Positions 7,996 to 16,224 of a stretch of 50,811 bases of DNA are shown here, in pieces. The position numbers were made by a program, and so were the translations under genes. The notes under the pieces were generated by a model. That model made no database searches, was not told the origin of the DNA, and saw nothing but the letters and a program-made list of their open reading frames with translations. Every line of letters begins with the position of its first letter. Position 1 is the stretch's first letter. Origin of the DNA: Fusibacillus kribbianus (lineage in GTDB: Bacteria; Bacillota; Clostridia; Lachnospirales; Lachnospiraceae); NCBI RefSeq assembly GCF_030053595.1, contig NZ_JASGBQ010000022.1:1-50811 (forward strand), in the 5' to 3' direction.

Positions 7996-9606
7996 TTAAT
8001 TCTCCTTTATGCCCAGAAAATCCCGCATATGCTGCATGTCGGGCGTTTCAAGTTTATTCTTCATATTGCTCCGTTTTGGAGCCCTCTGAAGCTGTTCAAC
8101 GACAAGGCGACTGATTTCCTTTTCAGTCTTTCCCTGCGCAGATTTTCTTCTAATTACTTTGTTGTATGCTGTCTCAATCTGCGCATCCGAATACTCGTCA
8201 TACAAAGCTCTTATAATCGACACGACATTGGATAACTGAATCGTTTCCATGGAAGTATCCATGTTGATGAGCTTCTGCATCTCAGTTTCTTGTTTTGCAG
8301 CATCAAGAAGAGCATCTATTTTCGTTTCTGCCTCTCCCCTGATATTGTGGAGTTCGACCGTATTCTCAGTAGATTCGAGATTAGCCAAAACGTCCTGAAT
8401 GCCAGGATAGAACTTATTTGCAACAGTCCTCACATATTTATCATCAACCGTCGGTTTTTTCTTTTTGCTCAGATAATCGTAATGCATACACGAATATACA
8501 GCGACAAGCTGGTCTACAATACCTTTTGTGACGTCGTACAAGGCATCTATAAGCTCGTTTGTGGCCTCAACTGGAGTATCGAACCACTGATACCTGAAAA
8601 GCGATTTAACAAGGTGTTTGAAGTAGTCCTTATTCTCACAGTAAAGATTACCGTTGATCATTACCCCGATTCTTCTCGATGTCCTGAGTTCTCGAAACAT
8701 CTTGTCTCTGGCGTCCTCGGTTCCAACAACTGCTATGGCAACCTTTGTTCTATTCGACAGGGTCAGAAGAGAATTGAATGTGTTTTCTCTGGTGTGTTCA
8801 AAATCTATGAACTGAATCTCATCAAGGATGATGATACCGATGCCAAACTTCTCTACATACTCCTTAACCAGTTCCGCCTTCTTTCCAAGACCCTTTGCTC
8901 TTGAGATTGCTTTTGCGTAAACGGGCGTGATATTGTTCAGGGCCTTATCTATAGCATCGCCAATGCCTTCATACAAGGCAGAAAAGTTGCTGTTTGGAAT
9001 ACAGTTGACCACAAGGTATGTAATTTGCGGGAAATAGCCCCCGTTTTCATCGGTATGTATGATTACCTGCGGATAATAATTCACAAGATTGCTGATAGCT
9101 GAGCTCTTCCCGCAGCCTGAATATCCGATTAGGGAAAATCCGGCATTTGTGGCCTCGCTGGAATCTCCGCTTAGAATAAGATTCGTCGTCTTGCTGGTAT
9201 TATCTACCGTCAATTCTATCCGTGAGTTATCAGATTTCATCTGCTTTCTTGCTCTGTACGAAGTGAGCAGAGCATTATAAAGTGAAAATTCCAAATCCCT
9301 GTTGAATGGCAACGGGAACCTCAGTTCTCTCAATGTGCCAACTGCAAGCATCTTGTCGAGCTTAGACATATCCTTAACCTTGTCATAGCTATATCCGGGA
9401 AGTTCCCTTGTATAAGCTCTTCTGATACCAAAATCGTCTCTCGGATTTGGAAGAGCCTCAATATACGGATTTCCCTTATCTATATCCATTCTGGCAGGAA
9501 TATAAATGGCGTCGACAATATTTGTTTCATTCAGGTCATAATCGTCATATTGCGAAGCGCCTTCTTCGCACTGTGTATATTCATAATCCACGGACGGTTC
9601 CTCCAC
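7996..9606 (-). CDS. tnsC: TnsC AAA+ ATPase, transposition regulator
   Basis: This 536-residue ATPase is the switch between target selector and transposase. Walker A is GYSGCGKSS (161-169); Walker B is IIILDE (258-263), followed by a likely sensor region (KVAIAVVGTEDARDKM) and a basic C-terminal tail. Residues 1-150 are an acidic then mixed N-terminal arm. Translation starts at GTG; TAG of tnsB and GTG share the G, so the two genes are translationally coupled. The length matches TnsC of Tn7 (about 555). Nothing is broken. Confidence 0.93.
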   Translation of the reverse strand: MEEPSVDYEYTQCEEGASQYDDYDLNETNIVDAIYIPARMDIDKGNPYIEALPNPRDDFGIRRAYTRELPGYSYDKVKDMSKLDKMLAVGTLRELRFPLPFNRDLEFSLYNALLTSYRARKQMKSDNSRIELTVDNTSKTTNLILSGDSSEATNAGFSLIGYSGCGKSSAISNLVNYYPQVIIHTDENGGYFPQITYLVVNCIPNSNFSALYEGIGDAIDKALNNITPVYAKAISRAKGLGKKAELVKEYVEKFGIGIIILDEIQFIDFEHTRENTFNSLLTLSNRTKVAIAVVGTEDARDKMFRELRTSRRIGVMINGNLYCENKDYFKHLVKSLFRYQWFDTPVEATNELIDALYDVTKGIVDQLVAVYSCMHYDYLSKKKKPTVDDKYVRTVANKFYPGIQDVLANLESTENTVELHNIRGEAETKIDALLDAAKQETEMQKLINMDTSMETIQLSNVVSIIRALYDEYSDAQIETAYNKVIRRKSAQGKTEKEISRLVVEQLQRAPKRSNMKNKLETPDMQHMRDFLGIKEN

Positions 9607-11717
9607 TAATTATTCTCCCAGAAATCCTCAAGGGCTTCCTCAAAGTTATCATAATCTTTTCCGTTATTGACGGTCGCATTGTCAGGACGTGCAGCCGGTT
9701 CTTTTCGGGGAAGTTCTGAGCTCGTTTCGATTCTTGCCGTAATACTTCCTTCATGTGAAACGGTCTGCTTTTCCAGTTCCCTTGCAGGCCGCATATTCTT
9801 AGGATCGGAGATTGTTTCTTTCTTTGCCTCGTCCACAACCGCCGCGTTCACCGCATAATTAAATGCTGAAAGTTCCTGGTTATGAACCCGTCCTTCTGCA
9901 TCCATCTGCTTTTTTTTCTTGAGATAATCTTCATATTGCTTCATAGTCAAACCTTTGAAATCTGCATTGCCGGAAAGTCTTTCATTCAACGGAGCGTCAA
10001 TGAGCTTTCCGTTACACAAATAATAGATATGACCAACATCACGCATATCCATTCTGGCGTCAAACGACACTTTCTTCGTTCCCGCCTTAAACATTGCCTT
10101 TGAAAGTTCAGTGTCGTTATCTGACAAATAGTAAAGGTTTTTGTAAGATATTCCCCGCCTATCAACCTTTGCTTTCACAGGAATCATCAGATCAAAAAGA
10201 TACTGCTCGCGAACAGGAATGGGCCTGGGATTGCCGTACTTTTTTACACCATAATCCCATAAAAGGCACGGAATAGGTTTGATTCCCTGTTCAATCATCT
10301 CTTTGGTGACAGGGTAGGAGGAATCATATTCCTGATTATGTGTCAGGACAAAGTTGATCACCATTTTCGTGTACTGCTCGATATTCAGAGTAGCTTCCTT
10401 GTGATGGTTCGAATCGTATCGTTTTTCAATCAAGCCATAGTTTTCAAGATGTGGGTTCTGCTTTGAATGCATCTGATGGAATGACTGTTCAACGATACCT
10501 TTTAAAGATCCGGAAGCGCCTGGTACTATCTGCTTTTCAATTCCAAGTTCGTTGCAGATACGATCAAACTCTTTGCTCTTAAACTCCGATCCACGGTCTA
10601 CTCTCAATCTGCGGGGAATGATATTCGACCGCCACATAGCAGGGTTGTCAAAGCCCATCCCATATTTTTTACAGTATTCAAGCTTATCATCGGCAAGATT
10701 GAGGAAAAGATTTGTGATGCCTAATACCGAGTTGTTATCAAAAGCAACTGATACAGCCAGAATCATTCTGGTGAATACATCTATCATAAAGTAAACGATA
10801 GGCCTTCCAATTGTTTTATTCGGATCAAATGTAGACACGAGAGATACATCTGCTTCACAAGCGTCGATCTCAACCATATCGCCCGGACCAAATACTTCAA
10901 ACGTAGAGTCGCTGGTGATAAGCCTCTTGTTGTTGCGTTGTTCCTGCGCGGAAGTTTTAATAGCGTCCTTTTCTTGTTCTGTAAGCTGCTTGTTAGCATA
11001 GTAGTAAAACTGACGCATTGTCGGTCTCTCAGCCTCAGATAATAAAACAAGCGTAGGAATACCATTGCGTAGCTCTGTCTTAGTAAAATGGAGAGCGTTC
11101 ATTCTGTCGTAACAAGCCCTTAAATTTTTTTGTCTTCCAGAACGGTATTCTTTAAGCGCTTCATTAAAATATTCCTTGATCTCATCAGTAATCAAAACGC
11201 CACTTCGACCAAAATACTCTGAGGGTTTCCCTGTCTTTACAGTGTAACTATAGGTATTTCCCTTTGAACGAAAATGCCTGTTATCGATAAGCGAAGAGTC
11301 CTTCATTCCACTTTGAATATATTTTGTAAACATTCTCCAAAACGAAGATGTCGGCATGGAATATTTCTCCAGTATCGCCTTTAATTCCGGTTTCGGGCTT
11401 TTACCACATAGATCGGTGAGACGCTTGCCGTATATGTTCATAGTCTCAGAAACAACAGCCTGTTTCATGATATATTTTTCTTTGACACTCCCATTCAAAA
11501 GTTCAGCATCAAACACGATAATGTCTTCTGATTCTTCAATCAGCCCGCCATCTACAACCAAGGTGATTATTGCTTTCAGACTATGCGTCATCAATATAAA
11601 CTTATTGGTATCCATCTGGCATAGCACAACATTCTCATATGATAAATCTACAATCCTGTATCGCGTTTGTGTTTGAGGATCTTTAAGGATGCCCCCTACT
11701 GCAATGAGGTTATTCAT
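9606..11717 (-). CDS. tnsB: TnsB DDE transposase
   Basis: This 703-residue integrase-fold transposase binds the 19-bp end boxes and joins the 3' ends of the element to target DNA. The catalytic triad is visible: D285 in MVEIDACEAD, D374 in RVDRGSEF and E410 in GSLKGIVEQSF. Residues about 85-230 form the helix-rich DNA-binding part; a Mu-like beta barrel domain follows the core, near 510-580; the acidic C-terminal tail (about 640-703) is where TnsC contact is expected in this family. Its start overlaps the end of tnsA by 8 bases. The length matches Tn7 TnsB (702). Confidence 0.95.
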   Translation of the reverse strand: MNNLIAVGGILKDPQTQTRYRIVDLSYENVVLCQMDTNKFILMTHSLKAIITLVVDGGLIEESEDIIVFDAELLNGSVKEKYIMKQAVVSETMNIYGKRLTDLCGKSPKPELKAILEKYSMPTSSFWRMFTKYIQSGMKDSSLIDNRHFRSKGNTYSYTVKTGKPSEYFGRSGVLITDEIKEYFNEALKEYRSGRQKNLRACYDRMNALHFTKTELRNGIPTLVLLSEAERPTMRQFYYYANKQLTEQEKDAIKTSAQEQRNNKRLITSDSTFEVFGPGDMVEIDACEADVSLVSTFDPNKTIGRPIVYFMIDVFTRMILAVSVAFDNNSVLGITNLFLNLADDKLEYCKKYGMGFDNPAMWRSNIIPRRLRVDRGSEFKSKEFDRICNELGIEKQIVPGASGSLKGIVEQSFHQMHSKQNPHLENYGLIEKRYDSNHHKEATLNIEQYTKMVINFVLTHNQEYDSSYPVTKEMIEQGIKPIPCLLWDYGVKKYGNPRPIPVREQYLFDLMIPVKAKVDRRGISYKNLYYLSDNDTELSKAMFKAGTKKVSFDARMDMRDVGHIYYLCNGKLIDAPLNERLSGNADFKGLTMKQYEDYLKKKKQMDAEGRVHNQELSAFNYAVNAAVVDEAKKETISDPKNMRPARELEKQTVSHEGSITARIETSSELPRKEPAARPDNATVNNGKDYDNFEEALEDFWENN

Positions 11718-12351
11718 TTTTCACCTCCAATAATTTCATTAGATCAGAATTTTCAATAGGTTTGAAACCCATATCGAACTCTATTTCTTTAATAGCAATT
11801 TTGTGTTTTATCGCACTAACCACATCGAATACAAGTGCCGCGTCATAAAACTCAGTAACAAGTCTAATATTTGATGCCAGTATTGTATTCATCTCAGACT
11901 TGAATACCAATTGACATTCAGTTCCTTGATTGAGCCAATACTGTTTTTCAATGCACAAGAGCTGCATTTGTCTTTTACTTAATTGTTTGTCTGCTTTAAC
12001 AGAATATGCGACCTCTGTTCCATCTTTTTTAGTTGCCAGCATATCCGTAGTCATAATTTCTCTTGGTGGAGGAAATCCCATCTCATTTGCGATATTAACT
12101 GTTTCCGTATAATCAAGAGGATATTGTTCCCTTACGTCAACGTTTGTGTCATCCCAGCGAAGGATATAATACCAATACATTTCTCCCTGAGATAAGCAGT
12201 GAACAGCTCGACCAGTTTTCCAATCCTTGATGACTGATGTGGTTCCCTGGCTATTAAACTCACTGGTCGTAATATAAGGCTTATAGTCTGCACCCGTTCC
12301 TTGTCCCATCTTTCGAATGGCTTTTGTTTTTGCTGATGGGCGATTACTCAT
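11710..12351 (-). CDS. tnsA: TnsA endonuclease, 5'-strand cleavage subunit
   Basis: This 213-residue protein should cut the 5' ends of the element, allowing cut-and-paste. The restriction-enzyme-like core shows E57 (LSQGEMYWYY), D103 (MTTDML) and K119 (AYSVKA); the usual Gln of the QxK motif is Ser117. VREQYPL (73-79) is a family hallmark. I chose the ATG at 12351 rather than one ten codons upstream because AGAGGTGATT sits at ideal distance before it. A TnsB-type box lies about 50 bases upstream (12399-12417), so the operon is probably repressed by TnsB. It is the first gene of tnsA-B-C-tniQ. Confidence 0.92.
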   Translation of the reverse strand: MSNRPSAKTKAIRKMGQGTGADYKPYITTSEFNSQGTTSVIKDWKTGRAVHCLSQGEMYWYYILRWDDTNVDVREQYPLDYTETVNIANEMGFPPPREIMTTDMLATKKDGTEVAYSVKADKQLSKRQMQLLCIEKQYWLNQGTECQLVFKSEMNTILASNIRLVTEFYDAALVFDVVSAIKHKIAIKEIEFDMGFKPIENSDLMKLLEVKNE

Positions 12352-12660
12352 ACAATCACCTCTTTTTATTTGTTCGTGCATAAATAATATGCATTATTAT
12401 TTCAAATATAGTTGTGATTATCGAAAATTTATTTCATATAGAGATGTAAATTCCTCTATTTTTTATTATAGCATTTTCTTATTTCATTTCAAGCGTGCGA
12501 GCAAATAAATAGAGCCGAAACATCTCTGTCTCGACTCTACCCTCTTTAAATGCTGATTATTTAGTTCTATTTTAACTAAAGTTGTAAATCAGCAAATTTA
12601 CTGTTTTCCATCTGTTTCATCTATAGTTGTTTCTGTTTCAGTTAGAGTTGTAAATTTACA
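12352..12660. repeat. Transposon right end with four TnsB-type boxes
   Basis: No gene fits. The 19-bp box, inverted relative to the left end, occurs at 12635-12653 (7 bp from the tip), 12614-12632, 12569-12587 and 12399-12417. The outer two are only 21 bp apart, so this end is denser than the left, as in Tn7. The innermost box lies in the tnsA promoter region. An imperfect 8-bp inverted repeat lies at 12511-12518/12531-12538; no clear T-run makes it a terminator. Confidence 0.85.
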
Positions 12661-12665
12661 TAACA
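12661..12665. repeat. Right target-site duplication TAACA
   Basis: Second copy of the 5-bp duplication, directly after the terminal ACA of the element. Ten bases separate it from the nrdD stop codon (12678-12676). Confidence 0.9.
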
Positions 12666-12675
12666 TTTTCAGTTT

Positions 12676-14865
12676 TTACAGATGCAGTACCCGATCCTTG
12701 ATCTCCTGGGTACGTCCCTGATTCCAGAACTGGGTTCCGATATAGCCGCAGGTACGGCGGGCCACAAAGAGCTTATCCTGATTGCGGTTTCCGCAGTTGG
12801 GGCACTCCCATATGAGCTTGCCGTCCTCCTGCTCCTTGATCTGGATCTCTCCGTCATAGCCGCAGCACTCGCAGTAATCGCTCTTGGTGTTGAGCTCCGC
12901 GTACATGATGTTGTCGTAGATGAACTTCATCACCGACAGTACGGCGGGAATATTATGCTGCATGTTGGGCACCTCCACATAGCTGATGGCGCCGCCGGGA
13001 GAAAGCTTCTGGAAGTCAGACTCGAACTTCAGCTTACTGAAGGCATCGATCTCCTCGGATACATGCACGTGATAGCTGTTGGTGATATAATTCTTGTCGG
13101 TCACACCCTTGATGATGCCGAACCGCTTCTGAAGGCACTTGGCAAATTTGTAGGTTGTGGACTCCATCGGTGTTCCGTAAACGGAATAGCTGATGTTTTC
13201 CGCAGCCTTCCACTCGGCACACTTGTCATTTAACCGCTGCATCACTGCCAGGGCAAAGGGCTTCGCCTCCGGATCGGTGTGGGACTTGCCCAGCATCCTC
13301 ATGCACATCTCGTAGAGACCTGCATAGCCCAGGGAAATGGTGGAATAGCCGTTGTATAACAGCTTGTCGATGGTCTCGCCCTTTTTGAGTCTTGCCAGTG
13401 CACCGTACTGCCACAGGATCGGTGCCACGTCGGAAACCGTTCCCAGAAGGCGCTCATGACGGCACCGCAGTGCCCGGTGGCAAAGCTCCAGGCGCTCGTC
13501 CAGGATCTCCCAGAACTTATCCATATCCCCCTGAGAGGAGCAGGCCACATCCACCAGATTGATGGTGACAACGCCCTGGTTGAACCGGCCGTAGAACTTA
13601 TAGCTTCCGTCGGGATTCTTCTGGCTCTCCTCCACAGTCAGGAAGGAACGGCAGCCCATGCAGGTGTAGACATTGCCCTTCTTAAGCTCCCGCATCTTCT
13701 TGGCGGAAATGTAATCGGGAACCATCCTCTTGGCGGTACACTGGGCAGCCAGCTCGGTCAGATACCAGTATTTGGAATCCTCGGTGATATTATCCTCATC
13801 CAGCACGTAGATCAGCTTGGGGAAGGCGGGAGTGATCCAGACGCCCTTCTCGTTCTTCACGCCCTGCATTCTCTGGCGGAGGACTTCCTCGGTGATCATG
13901 GCAAGGTCATCCCTGGTCCGGCCCTCAGGCACCTCATCCAGGTACATGAACACGGTTACAAAGGGAGCCTGTCCGTTGCAGGTCATCAGCGTGATCAGCT
14001 GATACTGAATGGTCTGGATGCCGCTCTTGATCTCTTCCTTCAGACGGCGCTCCGTCACTTTGTTAATGATCTCTTCATCCATGGACTCGCCGCAGGCCTG
14101 ACGCTCTTCGATCACTGCCTTTTTTAACTTCTGGCGGCTGATGTCCACAAAGGGAGCCAGATGAGCCAGAGAGAAGGACTGGCCGCCGTACTGGTTGCTG
14201 GCTACCTGAGCCACGATCTGGGTGGTCACGTTGCAGGCTGTAAAGAAGCTGTGGGGCTTCTCGATCATAGTCTCGCTGATGACCGTGCCGTTCTGAAGCA
14301 TATCCTCCAGATTGATCAGATCACAGTTGTGCTCTCTCTGTGCGTAATAATCGGTATCGTGGAAATGGATGATGCCCTCCTCATGGGCACGGACCACTTC
14401 CTCGGGAAGCAGGACTCGTCTGGACAGATCCTTGCTGACCTCGCCTGCCATATAGTCTCTCTGGGTGGAGTTGATCACCGGGTTCTTGTTGGAATTTTCC
14501 TGGGTCACTTCCTCGTTGATGTTGTCCAGGAGGGAGAGAATGCCGTTGTCCGTGGTATTGGACTTACGGGTCAGCTCTCTCTTGTAGCGGTAGCGCACAT
14601 ACTTCTGAGCCACCTCATAGCCTCTCATCTCCATGATCCCGGTTTCTACCATATCCTGAATATCTTCCACATTTACCGCATGGGTCGATGCCTGAATCTT
14701 GTCTGCCACATTGTCGGCAATGGCAAGAATCTGGTAATCATTCATCTTGTGGATATTGTCAACCTCATGATTTGCCTTCTTGATCGCATTGACGATCTTG
14801 GACAGATCAAAAGTTACCTCTTCCCCATTTCTCTTGATTACTCTGTTTTTTACCTCAATACTCAT
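12676..14865 (-). CDS. nrdD: Anaerobic ribonucleoside-triphosphate reductase, class III
   Basis: This 729-residue glycyl-radical enzyme makes dNTPs from NTPs without oxygen. Residues 1-95 form an ATP-cone (VIKRNGEEVTFDLSKIVNAI). The C-terminal zinc site has C665/C668 (CECC) and C688/C691 (CPNC), and the radical loop RTCGY places the radical glycine at about G707. I chose ATG 14865, with GAGGAG just upstream, over a start 19 codons earlier. Two NrdR-like boxes cover the promoter. The activase gene nrdG is not adjacent upstream; it may lie beyond the left edge of the window, separated by the transposon. The coding region is intact: the transposon begins 15 bp after the stop codon. Confidence 0.97.
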   Translation of the reverse strand: MSIEVKNRVIKRNGEEVTFDLSKIVNAIKKANHEVDNIHKMNDYQILAIADNVADKIQASTHAVNVEDIQDMVETGIMEMRGYEVAQKYVRYRYKRELTRKSNTTDNGILSLLDNINEEVTQENSNKNPVINSTQRDYMAGEVSKDLSRRVLLPEEVVRAHEEGIIHFHDTDYYAQREHNCDLINLEDMLQNGTVISETMIEKPHSFFTACNVTTQIVAQVASNQYGGQSFSLAHLAPFVDISRQKLKKAVIEERQACGESMDEEIINKVTERRLKEEIKSGIQTIQYQLITLMTCNGQAPFVTVFMYLDEVPEGRTRDDLAMITEEVLRQRMQGVKNEKGVWITPAFPKLIYVLDEDNITEDSKYWYLTELAAQCTAKRMVPDYISAKKMRELKKGNVYTCMGCRSFLTVEESQKNPDGSYKFYGRFNQGVVTINLVDVACSSQGDMDKFWEILDERLELCHRALRCRHERLLGTVSDVAPILWQYGALARLKKGETIDKLLYNGYSTISLGYAGLYEMCMRMLGKSHTDPEAKPFALAVMQRLNDKCAEWKAAENISYSVYGTPMESTTYKFAKCLQKRFGIIKGVTDKNYITNSYHVHVSEEIDAFSKLKFESDFQKLSPGGAISYVEVPNMQHNIPAVLSVMKFIYDNIMYAELNTKSDYCECCGYDGEIQIKEQEDGKLIWECPNCGNRNQDKLFVARRTCGYIGTQFWNQGRTQEIKDRVLHL

Positions 14866-14916
14866 AATTCTCCTCACCCGCATCCTACCAGATGTTGATA
14901 TTTCTTTCGTTGTGAA

Positions 14917-14962
14917 ACACAATATATAGTTGCAGATTTAATAATACAACAAAATATAGGAA
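14917..14962 (-). promoter_or_regulatory. Tandem NrdR-like boxes before nrdD
   Basis: ACACAATATATAGTTG (14917-14932) matches the NrdR consensus ACACWATATWTWGTGT at 14 of 16 positions. A weaker copy (14947-14962) matches at 10 of 16, with a 30-bp offset, close to the three-turn spacing of NrdR box pairs. The weaker box overlaps the -10 to -35 region of the promoter. NrdR represses ribonucleotide reductase genes when dATP is high. Confidence 0.75.
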
Positions 14963-14969
14963 TTGAAAA
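14941..14969 (-). promoter_or_regulatory. nrdD promoter
   Basis: On the minus strand TTTTCA (14969-14964) and TATTAT (14946-14941) are 17 bases apart. The -35 is poor, but position and overlap with the NrdR boxes support it. Confidence 0.5.
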
Positions 14970-15008
14970 GGGGAAAACCGAATGTTTTTAAAAAAAACAA
15001 TATGCGCC

Positions 15009-16184
15009 CTACAGTCTGGCTACGCCGGTATCTCTGGCCGCCTGAGCCACTGCCTTTGCCACCGCGGGGCCGACACGCTTGTCAAATGCCCGGGGAATAA
15101 TATAATCTTCTGAAAGTTCTTCGTCGGAGATCAAATTTGCCAGAGCATAAGCTGCTGCCAGCTTCATCTCATCATTGATATCTCTTGCGCGGACATCAAA
15201 GGCTCCGCGGAACACGCCGGGGAAGGCCAGCACGTTGTTGATCTGGTTGGGATAATCGCTCCGTCCGGTGGATACCACGCGGGCTCCTCCTGCCTTGGCG
15301 TCATCCGGGAAGATCTCCGGTGTGGGATTTGCGCAGGCAAATACGATGGCATCCTGATTCATGGTCTTCACCATCTCCGTGGTCACCACGCCGGGGGCAG
15401 ATACACCGATGAATACATCGGCACCCACCAGCATATCAGCCAGAGAGCCGGCCTTCTTTTCCAGATTGGTCACCAGAGCCATCTCGTCCTTGATGGGGTT
15501 CATGCCTTCCTTCCGGCCTTCATAGATGGCGCCGTGGCGGTCACACAGCGTGATATGCTTCACCCCGCTCTTCAGCAGCAGTCTGGCAATGGAAATAGCC
15601 GCAGCTCCGGCACCGTTCATGACGACCCGGATCTCCTCCTTCTTCTTTCCCACCACCTTCAGAGCGTTGGTCAGACCGGCCAGGGTAATGATGGCCGTTC
15701 CGTGCTGATCGTCGTGGAAGATCGGAATGTCACATTTTTCCTTTAATTTCTTCTCGATCTCAAAGCATCTGGGCGCTGCGATATCCTCCAGATTCACACC
15801 GCCGAAGGAACCGGAGATCAGATAAATGGTGTTGACGATCTCGTCTACGTCCTTGCTCTTGATGCAGAGGGGGAACGCATCCACATCGCCGAAGGCCTTG
15901 AAGAGCACACACTTTCCTTCCATAACAGGCATGCCGGCCTCCGGGCCGATGTCACCGAGACCCAGCACCGCGGTGCCGTCGGTCACCACCAGACACATAT
16001 TGTGGCGGCGGGTCAGTTCATAGCTTTTGTCCACATCCTTCTGGATCTCCAGACAGGGCTGGGCAACACCGGGGGTATAGGCGAGGGACAGATCGTCCTT
16101 CGTTTCCACGGGCACCGTAGCCACCACTTCAATCTTTCCCTTCCATTCGCCGTGAAGGCGCAGGGACTCCTTTGCATAATCCAT
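15009..16184 (-). CDS. NAD(P)-dependent malic enzyme
   Basis: This 391-residue enzyme oxidatively decarboxylates malate to pyruvate. Visible signatures are YTPGVAQPC near the N-terminus (catalytic Tyr), GLGDIGPEAGMPVMEGK with the catalytic Lys, the metal-binding FHDDQHGTA, and the dinucleotide-binding MNGAGAAAISIARLL. The length fits the short bacterial NAD-type form without a phosphotransacetylase domain. I chose ATG 16184 because AAGGAG lies eight bases before it; an ATG seven codons earlier overlaps that site. It is 40 bases after the phosphatase-like gene, so the two may share a transcript. The cofactor preference cannot be told from sequence by eye. Confidence 0.95.
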   Translation of the reverse strand: MDYAKESLRLHGEWKGKIEVVATVPVETKDDLSLAYTPGVAQPCLEIQKDVDKSYELTRRHNMCLVVTDGTAVLGLGDIGPEAGMPVMEGKCVLFKAFGDVDAFPLCIKSKDVDEIVNTIYLISGSFGGVNLEDIAAPRCFEIEKKLKEKCDIPIFHDDQHGTAIITLAGLTNALKVVGKKKEEIRVVMNGAGAAAISIARLLLKSGVKHITLCDRHGAIYEGRKEGMNPIKDEMALVTNLEKKAGSLADMLVGADVFIGVSAPGVVTTEMVKTMNQDAIVFACANPTPEIFPDDAKAGGARVVSTGRSDYPNQINNVLAFPGVFRGAFDVRARDINDEMKLAAAYALANLISDEELSEDYIIPRAFDKRVGPAVAKAVAQAARDTGVARL

Positions 16185-16224
16185 AATGATATTCTCCTTT
16201 TTCATATATTAATCGCCTGAGCAT

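Larger units (their letters stand above)
141..12660 (-). mobile_element. Tn7-like transposon inserted behind nrdD
   Basis: This is a 12,520-bp element with TGT...ACA termini and a 5-bp TAACA duplication. Its two ends align over 14 bases from the tip: TGT, four variable bases, then TTACAAC, followed by more box sequence. It carries tnsA, tnsB, tnsC and tniQ, all leftward with the tnsA end next to nrdD, plus a four-gene restriction-modification cargo. The end with the more tightly spaced boxes is the tnsA side, as in the right end of Tn7. Catalytic residues of TnsB, both Walker motifs of TnsC and the TniQ zinc ligands are intact, so the element may still be active. No tnsE, Cas genes or CRISPR array were found. 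Confidence 0.95.

Noticed and set aside
12511-12538. Hairpin as a terminator between nrdD and tnsA
   Set aside because: The stem has a mismatch, the loop is long and no T-run follows on the minus strand.
141-12660. CRISPR-associated (RNA-guided) Tn7-like system
   Set aside because: No Cas gene, no repeat-spacer array, and the TniQ protein is long, like TnsD. The site beside nrdD points to protein-guided targeting.
13456-14898. Two long plus-strand frames across nrdD
   Set aside because: They are shadows of a well-conserved gene in GC-rich DNA.
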